Assembly (NCBI GenBank): GCA_029204225.1
Contig: CM055094.1
Coordinates: 22,134,657-22,198,656, forward strand
Reading direction: 5' to 3'
Source: Diphasiastrum complanatum
Lineage: Eukaryota; Streptophyta; Lycopodiopsida; Lycopodiales; Lycopodiaceae
Length of the DNA stretch: 64,000 bases
Part shown: piece after piece, positions 13,590 through 26,069 of the stretch
How the letters are laid out: every line of letters begins with the position of its first letter
How positions within the stretch are numbered: position 1 is the stretch's first letter
Notes under the pieces: model-generated
Seen by the model: the letters and a program-made list of their open reading frames with translations, nothing else
The model's database searches: none
Told to the model about the DNA's origin: nothing
Program-made: the position numbers and the translations under genes

Positions 13590-15560
13590 GAAGTTGCATC
13601 TTGTACCTCGGCCAAGGAGGCTTGAAACTCCTTAAAGGGGATTTATGAATCCAAGAATACCTCTAGAGTGCTTATGCTAAGGAATAGAGTTCTTCAAAGC
13701 ATTAGAGGTAGTGATGAGAGTGCTCAAGAGTATGTCTTGAGGATAAAATCTCTCAATAAAGAACTTTCCATCATAAGTGAGAGTATCCAAGATGATGAGC
13801 TTGTGCAAATCATCTTAGATGGTCTTGGAGATGAGTTCTCCAATCTAGTTCAAAGCTTTGCAATTCAAGATTCTCTACCTTCTATTGACAAGATCCATAG
13901 TGTGCTTGTAGCCAAGGAGAGTAGAATCCTTCATGTCAATCAAAGGATTGGTTCCTTGAAGATTCATGATGGAGATGAGAAGGCCAACTTCTCAAGTAAA
14001 GGCAAGGCAAAGTCTAAGAAGAAGATCGAACACAAGGAGACCAAGAGTGATGATCAACCATTATGCTTTGAAGGTGGAAAGAAGAACAAGGCCAAACTCA
14101 AGTGCTTCTTTTGTGGAAAGAAGGGGCACTTTGCATCCGAGTGCTACAAGAAGAAGAATGCACAAGGAGAGATCAAACAAGACAACCTCACCCTTGAGGA
14201 AGAGGAGATGAAGTGGATTCATCCTTGATGGCATCTACATCAACATCCAAGAGCTACCCCAATGACACATGGTGGATTGATAGTGGGGCTAGCTCCCACA
14301 TGACATTCCAAAAGGATTTTTTCTCAACTTTGGTACCTTTTGTAGGTTGTAAAAAGTCTACTCTAACAGCAAGCGATCAAGAATGTAGAATAGATGGAGT
14401 GGGAAGTATTCACTTAAGTATTTGATCCTCTAAAAGAGTAGATCTTCAAAATGTACTCTATGTTCCTACAGTCACTAAGAGTTTGCTAAGTGTAGGACAA
14501 TTTATGGATGATGGTTTAGATGTCCATTTTAAGCAAGGTGTTTGCTCCATAATGATGAATGATACTTGCATTGTAAAAGGATTGAAGCAAGGCAGGCTTT
14601 TCAAGCTAGATGCTAATGTTTTTCTTGGAAGTGTGAACATGGTTAAGGAGGAGCTCAATCAAGTGGAGCTTTGGCATAAGAGGTTGGTCCATCCCAACTT
14701 CATCAATGGAAATGCTATGCACCAAGGATCTTGCTCTCGGCCTTCCAAAGACACTCTCAAAGTGTGGAAAAAGTTGTGAAGCTTGTAGCCTTTCAAAGGC
14801 ACACAAGCTACCTTTTGTTAACTCTTCCACTAGATCTACTAAAGCATTAGATCTCATTCATAGTAATGTGCACCCTTTTTCTCAAGAATCTAATGGAGTT
14901 TCATTAATGTATGTAGCTTTTATTGATGATTACTCTAGATACACTTGGATTGAACTTTTGGATTCCAATAGTAAAGCGTTTGAGTCTTTTGTAAAGTTTA
15001 AAACTCTAGTTGAGAATCAACTTGATGCTAAAGTAAAAGTACTGAGAAGTGATAATGGTGGAGAGTATATCTCCACTAAGATGATATAGTTTTGTAAATC
15101 CAATGGTATTAAAAGAGAGCTTACATGTACTTATAGTCCTCAACAAAATGGTATAGCCGAGAGGATGAATAGAACTCTTTGTGAGTGTGCAAAGGCTTTA
15201 AGGCTAGATTCATCTCTATCTAAGTCTTTTTGGGGAGAGGCTATTATTTGTGCAACTTATTTATGTAATAGATTGCCATGTAAGCCCATTGGAGTCATAA
15301 CATCTTATGAGGCTCTATTTGGTAAGAAACCAAATCTCAAAGATCTTAGAATCTTTGGATCTACTTGCTATGTTTTTCAAGCATTAGATACAAGAAAAAA
15401 GGATGATCCTACATCCATAAAGGGAATCTTTGTTGGTTATGCTGAAAATAGCAAAGGATATAGAGTCTATAATCCTATCACTAAAAAAAATTTAGTGGGT
15501 AGAGATGTTACATTTGATGAAGGTAACTACTACAAGTTGAATGAAAGTGCTTCTAATTTT
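13590..15560 (+). pseudogene. Copia gag-protease-integrase, truncated at both ends
   Basis: Gag begins at the insertion junction with the other Copia element and has a TGA where related copies have Trp (near 13620). A 186-residue frame follows, with the zinc knuckle CFFCGKKGHFASEC near 14105. Protease has WWIDSGASSHMT near 14270, in a shifted frame. The pre-integrase zinc region has LWHKRLVHPN and CEACSLSKAHKLPF. The integrase core has DDYSRY, SDNGGEY and, after an in-frame TAG near 15088, QQNGIAERMNRTL with the catalytic Glu. The C-terminal integrase part ends near 15545. RT, RNase H and LTRs are gone. The 33.0-33.7 kb gag belongs to the same family. Confidence 0.9.
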
Positions 15561-17150
15561 TGCATCTTATTTTTGTGTGTCGTACCTTTTGTTCCATTGT
15601 TAGTATGATTCTAATGATTTTTTGTATTTCATATGCACATATTAGTTGTGTACTTTATGGCGCGAAGAGATTGTAACCCTTCGCTTTATTGAGAGCATGC
15701 AACTATTGTTGATGGTGCTCTATTGAGTATTGAGAATGATTTATGGACCCATTATTATCTAATTCTGAGTGGTCCAAACCAATACGAGGTAGCAGTGAAA
15801 AGAGCTCTGCTTTTTGTCCAGAAGGAGTTGTGGTGGATCTGCTATTGGGAATTGGGTGCAAGAAAGTGTGGAGTACACTTGTTTGGATTGGATTCAAATG
15901 ACAAATGCATAGACTAGGTAAAGGAAAATCGAGGTAATCTTACAAATTTTGTGACTTGTGTTTGATTCTTTCGAGTCTAAAGCATCATGTACTTCTTCAT
16001 TTTAAAATAATGCAAATTTGTTTTTTGCAGGGTTGGTAGACAGTGAAGTTAGTATGCTTGAGGTTGCGAGAATTCCATCATTTAGATGTGCCTTCATATG
16101 CAAGTTGTAAACAAAATAAAAAAAATGTTCCATTGTTTGTCTTGCATGTGTGACCACCCTTTCGATGCACCTTTGTATGGAAGGCATATTTAGCAGAAAT
16201 ATTCGGTCTCTTTCTTATTCTTGCATGCATCCCTTGACTCTCAACCTGCACGATGCACCAACATCATAACCATCAACAACCAATACATCCAATTTTTTTA
16301 ATTGTTGTCATAGCTCTACTCACGTTACACATTTCAGTATGTCACAAAATCACACAAGTTACTTGGCGTTGTTGCAATCAAAATCAAGGATCTCCAAATT
16401 AGTAGCATGCCACGTGCTATGATTTTGAGGAATGTCTACACAATGAAACTCGCACAACTCGCGAATAATTTACTTGCAAAATGTCAAAACCCAATCTTTT
16501 AGATTCCATTGGAATTTGGCATTGTATCTATCATGATTAGATATGGTATTCATTATAATATGATACTATATTCTTTTAGATTCTACTGGAATTTGATATT
16601 GTATCTATCAAAATTTGCCACTTTAGATTATAAGGTGCCAAATGTTGAAATTTTTTTGTAATCCATTCCTATAATGAGGACCTATAAAAAAAACCTACAA
16701 AAATACTCAAGCTTTTTACATAATCTGCAGTTTCTACACAATTTGGGTTGAAATCTATTTTTGACTTTGAAAATCAAAAAACCACTCAACTTTGGCTTGG
16801 AATAACAAATTGAATCGACTTGAAGTATTAGATCCCTGGGTCAAAATCCAAAATTCGATGCATGTGTCTATTTCTACCCAACATCTATTTCAACCCATGT
16901 GTCTATTTCGACCCAAGTCGCGATCCTATTTTGACCCAAAGGACTGCTGGCTATTGTATGTGAGGTTGAAAAATGTCGAAATTTAAGATCCAAACTAATC
17001 TTGAACGTAGATCTAGGCACAATAGACGATGCACAAAAATCAATCTTACATTTGTAGACAACTGTACACATAGAATTGACAATTTGATCAAGATGTACTC
17101 AAAATAACTTGATAGAAATAAAAGCAAATCAAAACATGAATTCATCTGAA
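15561..17150. other. Non-coding stretch with short repeats
   Basis: No gene recognised. Around 16498-16615 a segment is repeated (cttttagattc..tggaattt..attgtatctatca), with a palindrome-like atatgatact between the copies. Around 16790-16940 the phrase ctatttcgaccca recurs. Confidence 0.4.
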
Positions 17151-17159
17151 GTAATTCTC

Positions 17160-17842
17160 TGCAAACATGCCATACAACAACAAAATATCATTTATTACCA
17201 CTCTCCAATAGAGATTGATTAAGCGTACAACATGTATTCTCCTCACAAGTAGAAGAGAACCACAAATAACAAGTTAAAATTGACTCCAAAGCATCCAAAG
17301 CAGAAATACGTCTTACTTAATAAACCTATTTCCAACGTAGACAAAGCTATATATAGCTGTGAATGAAGACTCTTTTTTCTCCAAATGGATGAGTTTATGT
17401 TAAGATGCCGTAGGAATCTAGTGCAGAATGTAGATCACACATCAATCAATTACCATTGCCACTCATAGGCTGTCAAGATGACACAACAAAAATTAATAGA
17501 TTTCAAAGAGAAAATTGTACATATATCAAAAGCCCCCAACATGCATGGGCTTGACAAGTGTCAACACACTAAAATAGGCACATGTTTGACTAATAGGCCC
17601 AACATGGGCTAAAATACTGACAAACCCAGGACATGCTCCTGAGTATAGCATAAACCGTTAAAAATATATTGTACAGGTTAATTTTTCCTACGTGTGGCTA
17701 CTCGGCTAACCCATGGCCGAGTCGATGGTGGGTCAAGTCCCGGTAACAACCAAATACAGTAAATCTAATTAACTGCACACTAATTACAGTCTCACATTTG
17801 AAGCTTATATTAATGAATCGGATCAGACCTGATTTCCAACAC
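17160..17842 (-). repeat. LTR of a minus-strand element
   Basis: On the minus strand this starts TGTTGGAAATC, directly after a purine-rich tract (cttaagggagag) typical of a Copia polypurine tract and 3' LTR start. A TATA box (gctatatatagc, 17345-17357) lies inside it, as expected for the U3 promoter. The distal end near 17160 is approximate. No second LTR was found, so this is a 3' LTR of a truncated element or a solo remnant. Confidence 0.55.
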
Positions 17843-18532
17843 TCTCCCTTAAGCTCAAATGTGATAGGACTAAAGAAATATACTGCAGCAACGTCAGGAG
17901 TGTCCAAAAGATGTTATCATATCCCTGCTACTCTATACTTGATTCACACTCAAGCACTTTGACAAACCACCAGGTTTGACTCACAAAGTATCATGTACAC
18001 ACAATGCTCATACATAGAGTCTACCACATTCTCGACCAACTGACTTGTCCCCATCCAACTTGACCACAAGTGGACCACGTGAGTGACATGGCTCAAACTG
18101 AGGAAATCCCACTATCGCCATCCTCCATCTAGCTAGGCTGACATCCTATCAAACACTTACAAGCACAGACCTGTAAAGCTTACATAAATGAGCGACTGAG
18201 AAAATCTTACTGTCACCATAAGACTATACCCTCATCAGATAGACAACTAGCAGACATAATGACAAGTCAATGAGCACATCAAATGATTGCTTTGTTTCTG
18301 ACGTAGCAAATGCACAAACGCATACAACTCTGACACAGATCTATACCCCATGACAAGGTAACATGCAAACACTCATTCATGCAAACCAACACGAATACGT
18401 CAAATACATGACCAGGCTTGCGCAAACTATGGTATCATGTTGTACCAGCACCTATCATCTCCATGCTCCAAGCACAAGAGTCTACCAAGGACTCAATGAA
18501 TGAATATACACAAACCTCACCATAGGCTATAC
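17843..18532. other. Probable degraded element interior, no gene
   Basis: About 690 bp between two LTRs with no readable frame or domain. By position it could be the heavily decayed 3' internal end of the minus-strand element whose LTR lies at 17160-17842. Confidence 0.3.
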
Positions 18533-19282
18533 TGTTGGATTTATTCCTCTACTCTCTAAATCCCATGTTCCATTCATATTACTGCAGTTTTACACACATT
18601 GTCGGATAGTCCACTTCCTGTACTATGCAACTATTTAGAAAATGACAACAACAACCATGATCTACTCCAGACGGCGCAACGGCTCCATGCCACTTTCCTG
18701 TACATGCATATGCACAACTGCAAATTGTATATAGTTGATCATTGTAATCAATTAATTATGCCAATTGATGCCAAACGAGATAGGCTGATTCCATATACGC
18801 TCAAGCGCCCATAGACGCCGAAAAGACAGCTTATCAAAGATAGACATAGTAGATGCTTTCAAGCATTGATTCTTTCCTTTCAAACTGATTGTCAGAATAA
18901 ACTCGTAGCTGTTACAGATCGTAGTTAGCCTTGTGAGCACGCGATTTTGCTTGCTATTGTTTTATGCTCACCAGCATTATCTGACTTGTATTTCTATACA
19001 TTCAATCTGAATAAGTTACTATCTGGTTTTGCGTTCAAATTTTGTCAGTGTTGCATGCTTTTCGCTTTTGGCTCTAGTTGATTTGTCTGACTATTTGCTC
19101 TTCCACTTCCGCATAAACGCACTTAAGCTCTATTCTATGTTCACCTACTGTCGTAGTAGTGCATGCACTGAGGGAATCAGTCGGCCACTACTTTTGTGCA
19201 GTAGTAGGATCATTCCGATTTGATTGTTTGACCTATCAATTCAAATCTATCTCAGATTCATTTCACTCATATTTCCCTGACA
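18533..19282 (+). repeat. 5' LTR of plus-strand Copia element, copy 1 (750 bp)
   Basis: It starts TGTTGGATTTATTCC and ends CCCTGACA, followed at once by a primer-binding site. It matches the LTR at 25048-26014 over its whole length, except for an internal segment of about 220 bp present only in the second copy. Confidence 0.9.
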
Positions 19283-19294
19283 TGGTATCAAAGC
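19283..19294 (+). promoter_or_regulatory. Primer-binding site
   Basis: TGGTATCAAAGC lies directly after the LTR CA end. It is one mismatch from the initiator Met tRNA complement. Confidence 0.85.
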
Positions 19295-19436
19295 TATTAT
19301 TATAGCTTGATAAACTTTTTACAAAACTTGGTTCTATCGTCTGATAGAACAATTGTTTTCTTGTTCTATAAATTGCATTAGATTTTCAATCTTGAGTCAC
19401 TAATAGTTATCACTATCACTTAGACTAACTTCCACA

Positions 19437-21315
19437 TGGATTCCCAAGGGAAAGCCAGTCCCATCGTGGACAAGCTTGATGGATCCGACTACCATCTGTG
19501 GAAATTTAAGGTGAAGACTGTGCTAATGGCTAAGGAGTTGTATGATGTTGTCATATGTGCAGAGGTATGACCCGAAGCAGACGACGCTGCAATCTCTCGA
19601 TGGAAGCTGAAGGATGAAAAAGCTTTCACGCTGATCATCCTCAACATCTCAAACACACAAATTGGCCATGTATTTGAAGCGCAGACCTCCAAGGAAGTTT
19701 GGGACATCTTGAGCACCCTGTAAGAAGTGCGCGACGTAGCTTCCAAGCTTCATCTCAGGAGAAAATTCTTCTCCCTCAAGATGCCGAATGGTGATTCATT
19801 ACATAATCACATCAACCAGTTCCAGAACCTACTATAGCAAATGGCCGCTGTCAGATCTGTATATTTTGAGAAAGGCCACATCTATGGCAATAGATTTGTT
19901 GAGAACATTGTCATATGTTGTTTTCTTCTTCGTCAAACCCATGTATGTACCTAGCTAGGTCATGCTCCAATGTACATGCAAAATAGGTTCATTATACTTT
20001 GTAATGTCATTGAGTATTCAGCATAGTTAAGGGTCAAAAGTCCAGATCAAATTTGCTTTCTTTTTCTTGGATACCAAGGTAATCAACCCTTCTAATATGT
20101 GCTTTGAAATTGTCCCATCTTCTTGGATGTCAATCAAAATATGTAAAATATCCAATCTGATAAAGGCCTTACACACTTTATACTACATTCTATTCTTGTT
20201 GTTTAGCGAATATTGTAGTGCTTTCAAGTTGAGAATCCAAAATGTTTCAATGCTTATCACTGACACGATGATGTTTGATCAATAACATGTTGCAACTATA
20301 ATTGTTGTTGATCCCTTGTTGCATCCAAATGTGGTAGAATGGAACTAGAGCATAATCTTGGTAGGATGAAAACACACATTTCCACCATCACACAGTAAGA
20401 GAGCGAATCACGACATCAAAGAGTGTCACATCCGCATCTACAACGAGGCAAAGGAGCAACAACAACAATAGCCTAACTCCACCAATGTGATGGAATTCAA
20501 GGAGCATATCTCTAATGACGACAACCACCAGAATTGTTAATGGCTTACAACAATATCTATGAAGACTATGACAGCTGGTACCTGGATAGTGGCGCAACCT
20601 AACACATGACACCCCGACGGGAGTGGTTTACTGAATACGAAGCTAATACCAGAGATCAATTCATCTATCTCGGAGATTCAAGCACCATCTGCATTGAAGG
20701 CAAATGAACAATTGATATTATGTTCAAGAATACTCTTTCTATTGTTGTTCTGAATGTTCTTCACATACCTCAGTTGTCTAAGAACCTGTTGTCAATTTCC
20801 AAGATAACTGATGAAGGCTACACTGTTACTTTCTCATCTGAATAGTGTACAATCTTTGATAAAGATACTACTCTGAGTACCTGCACTAGAGTCAAAAATT
20901 TATATGTATTATCTGACTCAGTTGCATTAGCTAGTAGTTGAAATGAAAATGTAAATGATCATGCTATACTATGGCATAGTCGATTTGGACACATGAATAC
21001 AAGATCACTTTATTACATGCATTGTAATAATTTAGTAGATAGATTGTATTTTCTCTTTCATTAGATATGAAATCTTTTTTCTGTGAATCTTGCATCTATG
21101 GCAAACACTCTAGAAGCAGATTTCCCAAATCACATTCCATCAAAACAAAATATGTATTATCTTGTACATAGCGACCTTTGTGGTCCAATGGCAACTCCTC
21201 CTTAGGAGATGCAATTTATTTTATCACCTACATTGATGATTATTTTAGATGGTCTACAGTCATGTTCATTAAGCACAAATCAGAAGTCTTTGAATGCTTC
21301 AAGGGATTCAAGGCC
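19437..21315 (+). pseudogene. Copia gag-protease-integrase, copy 1, interrupted
   Basis: Gag opens with MDSQGKASPIVDKLDGSDYH and continues with RWKLKDEKAF, QIGHVFEAQ and SKLHLRRKFF. It has in-frame stops and breaks off at 19860. A segment of about 515 bp with no recognised content follows, and Copia resumes near 20376. Protease has WYLDSG at about 20578. The pre-integrase region has ILWHSRFGHMNTRS near 20970 and ESCIYGKHSRSRFP. The integrase start has FITYIDDYFRW near 21220. Copia sequence ends near 21315, where Gypsy sequence takes over. Many stops make it non-functional. The same family recurs at 29.5 kb and 63.9 kb. Confidence 0.85.
19861..20375. other. Unidentified insertion within Copia gag
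   Basis: The homologous copy at 29.5-30.1 kb reads straight on (ggatctgtcatagatgatcaag), while this copy diverges exactly after agatctgt at 19860. The following ~515 bp has no readable domain. It could be an inserted fragment or a replacement by rearrangement. Confidence 0.5.
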
Positions 21316-24014
21316 ATGTGTTACGTCCATGTCTTGTATAAAGGAATCGAAATAATTTCTAACGTGGATAGCCGGTCACTCCAGATGTATATGGTTATTG
21401 GTTATGCCTCGTCATTCCGAGCTTGGCCTGTGTTTGCTTGGACATACAAGGATCTCAAAAGTATTCCTACCTCGGTTATTGAGCATACGATACCCTTAAT
21501 GTCTGATGCAGTTTCAAAGGTCACAAAATTTTATCGCTGTAATCCAAATGTTATTAAACTTATAAAGAAAGAGCTACAAAGACAACTTGAAGCCGACTTT
21601 ATTTACGAAATCGAACATACAGTGTGGGTTTTACCAATTGTCATTGTTCCTAAGAAGAATGGAAAGATGAGAATTTGTGTGAACCTCAAAGCTTTGAACA
21701 AAGTGACACGGAAGGATCACTTTCCGATACCCTTTACTGAAAGCATTTTGGACCGTCTTGTTGGAGCAGAAGCATGTAGTTTTTTGGATGGATTTAATGG
21801 TTACAACCAAGTCAAGATCACACCTGCAGATCGTCATAAAACAACTTTTGCGACAGAATGAGAAACTTATGCTTATAAAGTGATGTCATTTGGACTTTGT
21901 AATGCACCTAGTTCATTTCAACGAGTCATGCAGTTTGCCTTTAAGGACTACTTGCAGAAATTCTTTGAAATCTACTTGGATGATCTCGGACTCCATAGTG
22001 CGGATACAGACCATCTGGATTGTTTAGAAAAAGTATTTGAACATTGTCGTAAGTACCAAATCTCCTTAAATCTAGAAAAATGTCAAATTTGGGTCACTCA
22101 TGGAGTTGTCCTTGGACATGTGATATCAAGACATGGCATTGCTACGGATTATTCCAAAATCAAAGTCATCGTCGAGTTATCGCCGCTTGGAACGATTCGA
22201 GGAGTCTATGTCTTTATGGGCCATGCAAATTACTATCGGATATTTATTCTATTCTTTGAAGAGTTAGCAAGACCTATATATAAGTTGACTATTGTACCAA
22301 TTTGGACAGTAGAGCTGGAAGCATTTGAGAAATTAAAGAAAGCTTTAGCTTCTGCACCAATACTACGAGCACCAATTTGGACAATTGAGTTCCATGTTCA
22401 TACTAATGCATCAAAATATGCCATTGGATCAGTTCTGACGCAACCAGGTGAATATAAGAAGAATTATCCTATCAGGTTTGCAAGCAGACAACATACAGAT
22501 CCTGAGAAGAATTATTCGACAATCATATGCGAAGCATTGGCCATGATTTTCTCTGTTAAGAAGTTTTGACATTATCTATTGGCAACACATTTTGCATTTT
22601 ATATTGATTATCAGCCGTTACTTTATTTGGTGAACAATACATGTAACACGGGGCGTATTGCAAGATGGCTACTTTTATTGACCGAGTTCGATTTTTGAGT
22701 TGTGGTTCGAAAGGGTAAACAACACTATCTGGCTGATCATGTTTCAAGGATTGAATCAGCACCAGTTAATACTGAAGTAGATGATGAACTACCAGACGCT
22801 ATGTTGTTCTATGTTGAAGCAGTACCTGAGTGGGCAGCCAATATTGTTGAATACCTTACGCTAGGCCAACCTAATGATTCATTGACAAAAGTACAAAAGA
22901 GACAATTGATTCTTAAGGCACAACCTTATCAATTGATTGTCGAACAATTGTATCACTGAGGAATGAATGATATTTTGCGAAGATGTGTTTTGTCGCATGA
23001 AGTACCTGAACTTATCATGTTTTCACATGATGGAATGAGCGGAGGACATTTTTCAACAGATATCAGTATTCGCAAACTTTTACAATCAGGATGTTGGTGG
23101 CCTACACTTCATAAAGATCATAGAAGATTATATTTAGTCATGTGACATTTGTCAACGAGCACGTCGTCCTACATGACAGAATTATGAACCCTTACATCCA
23201 ATTTTATCACAAGCACCATTCGAGAAATGGGGCCTTGACTGTGTTGGTCGTATTCATCCTACGACACGAGGGTCTCAAGCCAAATTTATCATTGTTGCAA
23301 CTAATTATATGACCAAATGGGTTGAAGAAAAAGTAGTTCGAGTTGTAGATGCAAAATCAATGGCTAATTTCCTCTATGAAAACGTCATTACTAGATTTGG
23401 ATGTCCTATCAAGTTCGTAAGTGATCATGAAACACATTTTGTGAATGAAATGATAAAGTGTCTATTGGAAGACTTTTTTTGTTATTCATCGCTTTAGTAC
23501 TCCTTATTATCCGAGGGGTAATGGTTAAGCTGAATCTTCCAATAAGATTCTCTGCAACATTATGACGAAAAAAGTCGAAGCAAGTCATTCTGATTGGGAA
23601 CATAAGCTTTATTCAATATTATGGACATTCAGAACAGCTTACAAAGGTAGTACGAATCAAACGCCATTCCAACTTGTCTACGATCAAGATGTTGTTATGC
23701 CAATTGAATTTTTGGTACCATCCCTATGCATAGCGGCAACGGAATAGTTGGATGATGTGAAATTCTTACAGATGTGTCATGTGACTTTGCATAAACTATG
23801 TGAAACCAGATTGATGGCAGTTCATGCATTAGCAGCAGAGAAAGCCCATCATAAGCCATGGCACGATCGCCGACTACACAAAAAGAATCTGAAGGAAGGA
23901 GATCTAGCACTAATGTACAAAATGAAGCTAATTAAAGGAAAATTGAAGTTTATAGGTGAAGGTCCGTACAAAGTTAAAGAAATAAGGCGAAGGATGGTCT
24001 TAGGCGAATGTTAA
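21316..24014 (+). pseudogene. Gypsy pol: RT, RNase H, integrase
   Basis: Reverse transcriptase has LPIVIVPKKNGKMRICVNLK, then FPIPF, SFLDGFNGYNQVKI, SFGLCNAPSSFQRVM and the catalytic block as EIYLDDLGLHS (YLDD). One TGA separates two long frames near 21860. RNase H has FHVHTNASKYAIGSVL and ends near 22570. The H2C2 integrase zinc finger region (GGHFSTD, CQRARRP) spans 22970-23180. The integrase core has WGLDCVGRIHPTTRG, KFVSDHETHFVN and STPYYPRGNG. The C-terminal part (HALAAEKAHHKPWHDRR, GEGPYKVKEI) ends near 24010. The order RT-RNase H-integrase is that of Ty3/Gypsy. Multiple stops and a frameshift near 23490 disable it. It lies inside the integrase region of the Copia element. Confidence 0.92.
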
Positions 24015-24080
24015 ACCTTCGCCCGATCTTCAGAAGGTTCGTCAGACTGCTATTTTGGTCTAGAACCTTCGCCGAGATTT

Positions 24081-24593
24081 TTGGAAGCTAAATTCACAGT
24101 GCTGATCATGCTTGTAGATTTTTGTCCAGAACTGATCAACCAAACTAGTACTTTGTCTAATGGACCCTCCAAATTCACCTACAAGGATGAATTCGATTCA
24201 TTTCTGACTTGTGCTAGCGGAGCTCTTGAAAACATTTCGCGACCAGAACTTTTTCAAACTTTCCTACAACTATCTGATACACTCTTGTGCCTTACTTTCA
24301 ATCTTCACCTTCTTGTTATGATACCATACTTGGAGGACAAAATTCGTGGGTTCAATGTCGATTCCTTATTGTCTATCTACGAGGAAGCACCGACCGAGTC
24401 ATCCCACCAGGCCTCAAGCTCACACAGTCGCCATCGTGTGCGCAGCAAAGTTGTTATACCTGACTCGCCTCCCTTGTCACATTGTCAGACTAGGCAAACC
24501 TCTTCAGTTGCGCTTCCACCTCCTGCTGCAATTCGCACTGAGCTACCCATCCCCCAGTCCATCGATGCTTCCCTCGCCTCTGTTTCCACATAG
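24081..24593 (+). CDS. Unidentified ORF downstream of Gypsy pol
   Basis: A 170-residue frame in the same orientation, 67 bp after the Gypsy pol frame. The first half is hydrophobic/acidic without a clear domain (YKDEFDSFLTCASGALENIS). The second half is rich in Ser, Pro and His (SSHQASSSHSRHRVRSK, PPPAAIRTELPIPQS). It may be an extra ORF between pol and the 3' LTR of a Gypsy element, or a piece of host sequence. I recognise no family. Confidence 0.35.
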   Translation: MEAKFTVLIMLVDFCPELINQTSTLSNGPSKFTYKDEFDSFLTCASGALENISRPELFQTFLQLSDTLLCLTFNLHLLVMIPYLEDKIRGFNVDSLLSIYEEAPTESSHQASSSHSRHRVRSKVVIPDSPPLSHCQTRQTSSVALPPPAAIRTELPIPQSIDASLASVST

Positions 24594-25047
24594 GGTCAGT
24601 TTGTGACCATTGGATCCACCATTCCAATCACAGCTGTCCAGGCTGCCACATCCCCCACAAACTCGAGCGATTTCACCAAATATCCAGGCTTTCGTGGACA
24701 TGTTCGATGATTCCGACCCCCTTGGAGCTTCCGGAATTTTTGAGATGCTTAAAGATTCTTAGGTAGATTTCCTTCCATTGTTCACCCCCCTTGAGAAGAT
24801 CAACCTATTGAGGAGAAAATCTAGAGCCAAAGATGCCTAGATAAGCCAAAGAAGCCAAGAACCAAGAGAAGAAGAAAGCAAACCTAGAAAACACCAAAAA
24901 CAAAAGAAGAAATGATAATGAATCACACATCTAGATCTAAGCCATTCCACATTTAGACCCCACACTAAGTTTGACAACCTTAGTTGGCTTAGATCCCCAC
25001 TCCTATCTCTTCGTTTACTCTCTCCCCATTGGATCAGAACCTGATAC
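24594..25047. other. Non-coding spacer
   Basis: About 450 bp between the ORF and the next LTR, with a purine-rich part (24830-24920, repeats of agaagaa). No polypurine tract abuts the LTR at 25048, which argues against this LTR being the 3' LTR of the upstream element. Confidence 0.4.
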
Positions 25048-26014
25048 TGTTGGATTTATTCCTCTACTCTCCTAAATCCCATGTTAATCTAACTCCGTTT
25101 ATATTGCTGCAGTTTCACACATATTGTCGCATAATCTACTGAAATACTCTATTATCGAAGACAAGAAAGAGAGTGGCAGTTTGACTTGTCAAAGTTGGTC
25201 AAACTATCGGGGAAGCCCGACTTGGCCGACTTATCAAGGAGTCTAACTTATTGACTCAACTGACCATTGTCGAGGACCTTCAAACAACTATCTTGACTCC
25301 ATTGACTATCAGCAGCAACATGCTCAACTCCAAATAGTCGAAGCCTTCTCACATCCACTTCTTGTATTGTTTGGACAATGACAATAGCAGCCATGATTTA
25401 CTCCAGATGACGCAATGGCTCCACACCACCTTCTTGTACATACATATGCACAAATGTAATTGTATATAGTTGATCACTATAATCAATTAATAATGCTAAT
25501 GCCACAAGATAGGCTGATTGTATATACGCTCGAGTGCTCATAGATGCCAAGATGACAGCTTACCAGAGACAGACATAGTAGATGCTTTCAAGCATTGATT
25601 CTTTCTTTCAGACTGATTGTCAGAATAAGCTCATAGCTATTATAGATCGTAGTTAGCCTTGTGGGCACGTGTTTCCACCCACTATTGTTTTGTGCTCACC
25701 AACATCATCTGACTTGTATTTTTATACATTCAATCTGAATAAATTATTGTTTGGTTTTGTGTTTAGATTTCCACAAAGTTGCATGCTTTCCGCTTTCTGT
25801 TTGACTCTCTAATTGATTTGTCAAACTGTCTGCTCTTCTGTTTCCGCATACACACATTTAAGCTCTATTTTGTGTTTGCCTACTATTGTAGTCATGCACA
25901 CACAGAGGGAATTAGTAGACCATTGCTTTCGCACAGTAGTAGGATCATTCTGATCCGATTGTTCGACCTATCAATCCATCCTCACAGATTCTTCTCTCTC
26001 ATATATCCCCAACA
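25048..26014 (+). repeat. 5' LTR of plus-strand Copia element, copy 2 (967 bp)
   Basis: It starts TGTTGGATTTATTCC, ends CCCCAACA, and is followed by its own primer-binding site. It is homologous to the LTR at 18533-19282 and carries an extra ~220 bp (about 25140-25365) rich in ttgactt/gtcaa phrases. The primer-binding site marks it as a 5' LTR of a second element. Confidence 0.9.
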
Positions 26015-26026
26015 TGGTATCAGAGC
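26015..26026 (+). promoter_or_regulatory. Primer-binding site
   Basis: TGGTATCAGAGC, a perfect initiator Met tRNA-type site, immediately after the LTR end. Confidence 0.9.
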
Positions 26027-26069
26027 TATTATTATTATAGCTTGGTAAGCTTTCTACAGAACTCGGTGG

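Noticed and set aside
17695-17760. tRNA-like stretch ggccgagtcgatggtgggtcaagtcccgg
   Set aside because: It has a B-box-like part, but no cloverleaf can be drawn and it lies inside an LTR.
18533-26014. A single element bounded by the two related LTRs
   Set aside because: The right LTR is followed by a primer-binding site and continues into its own gag, and no polypurine tract precedes it.
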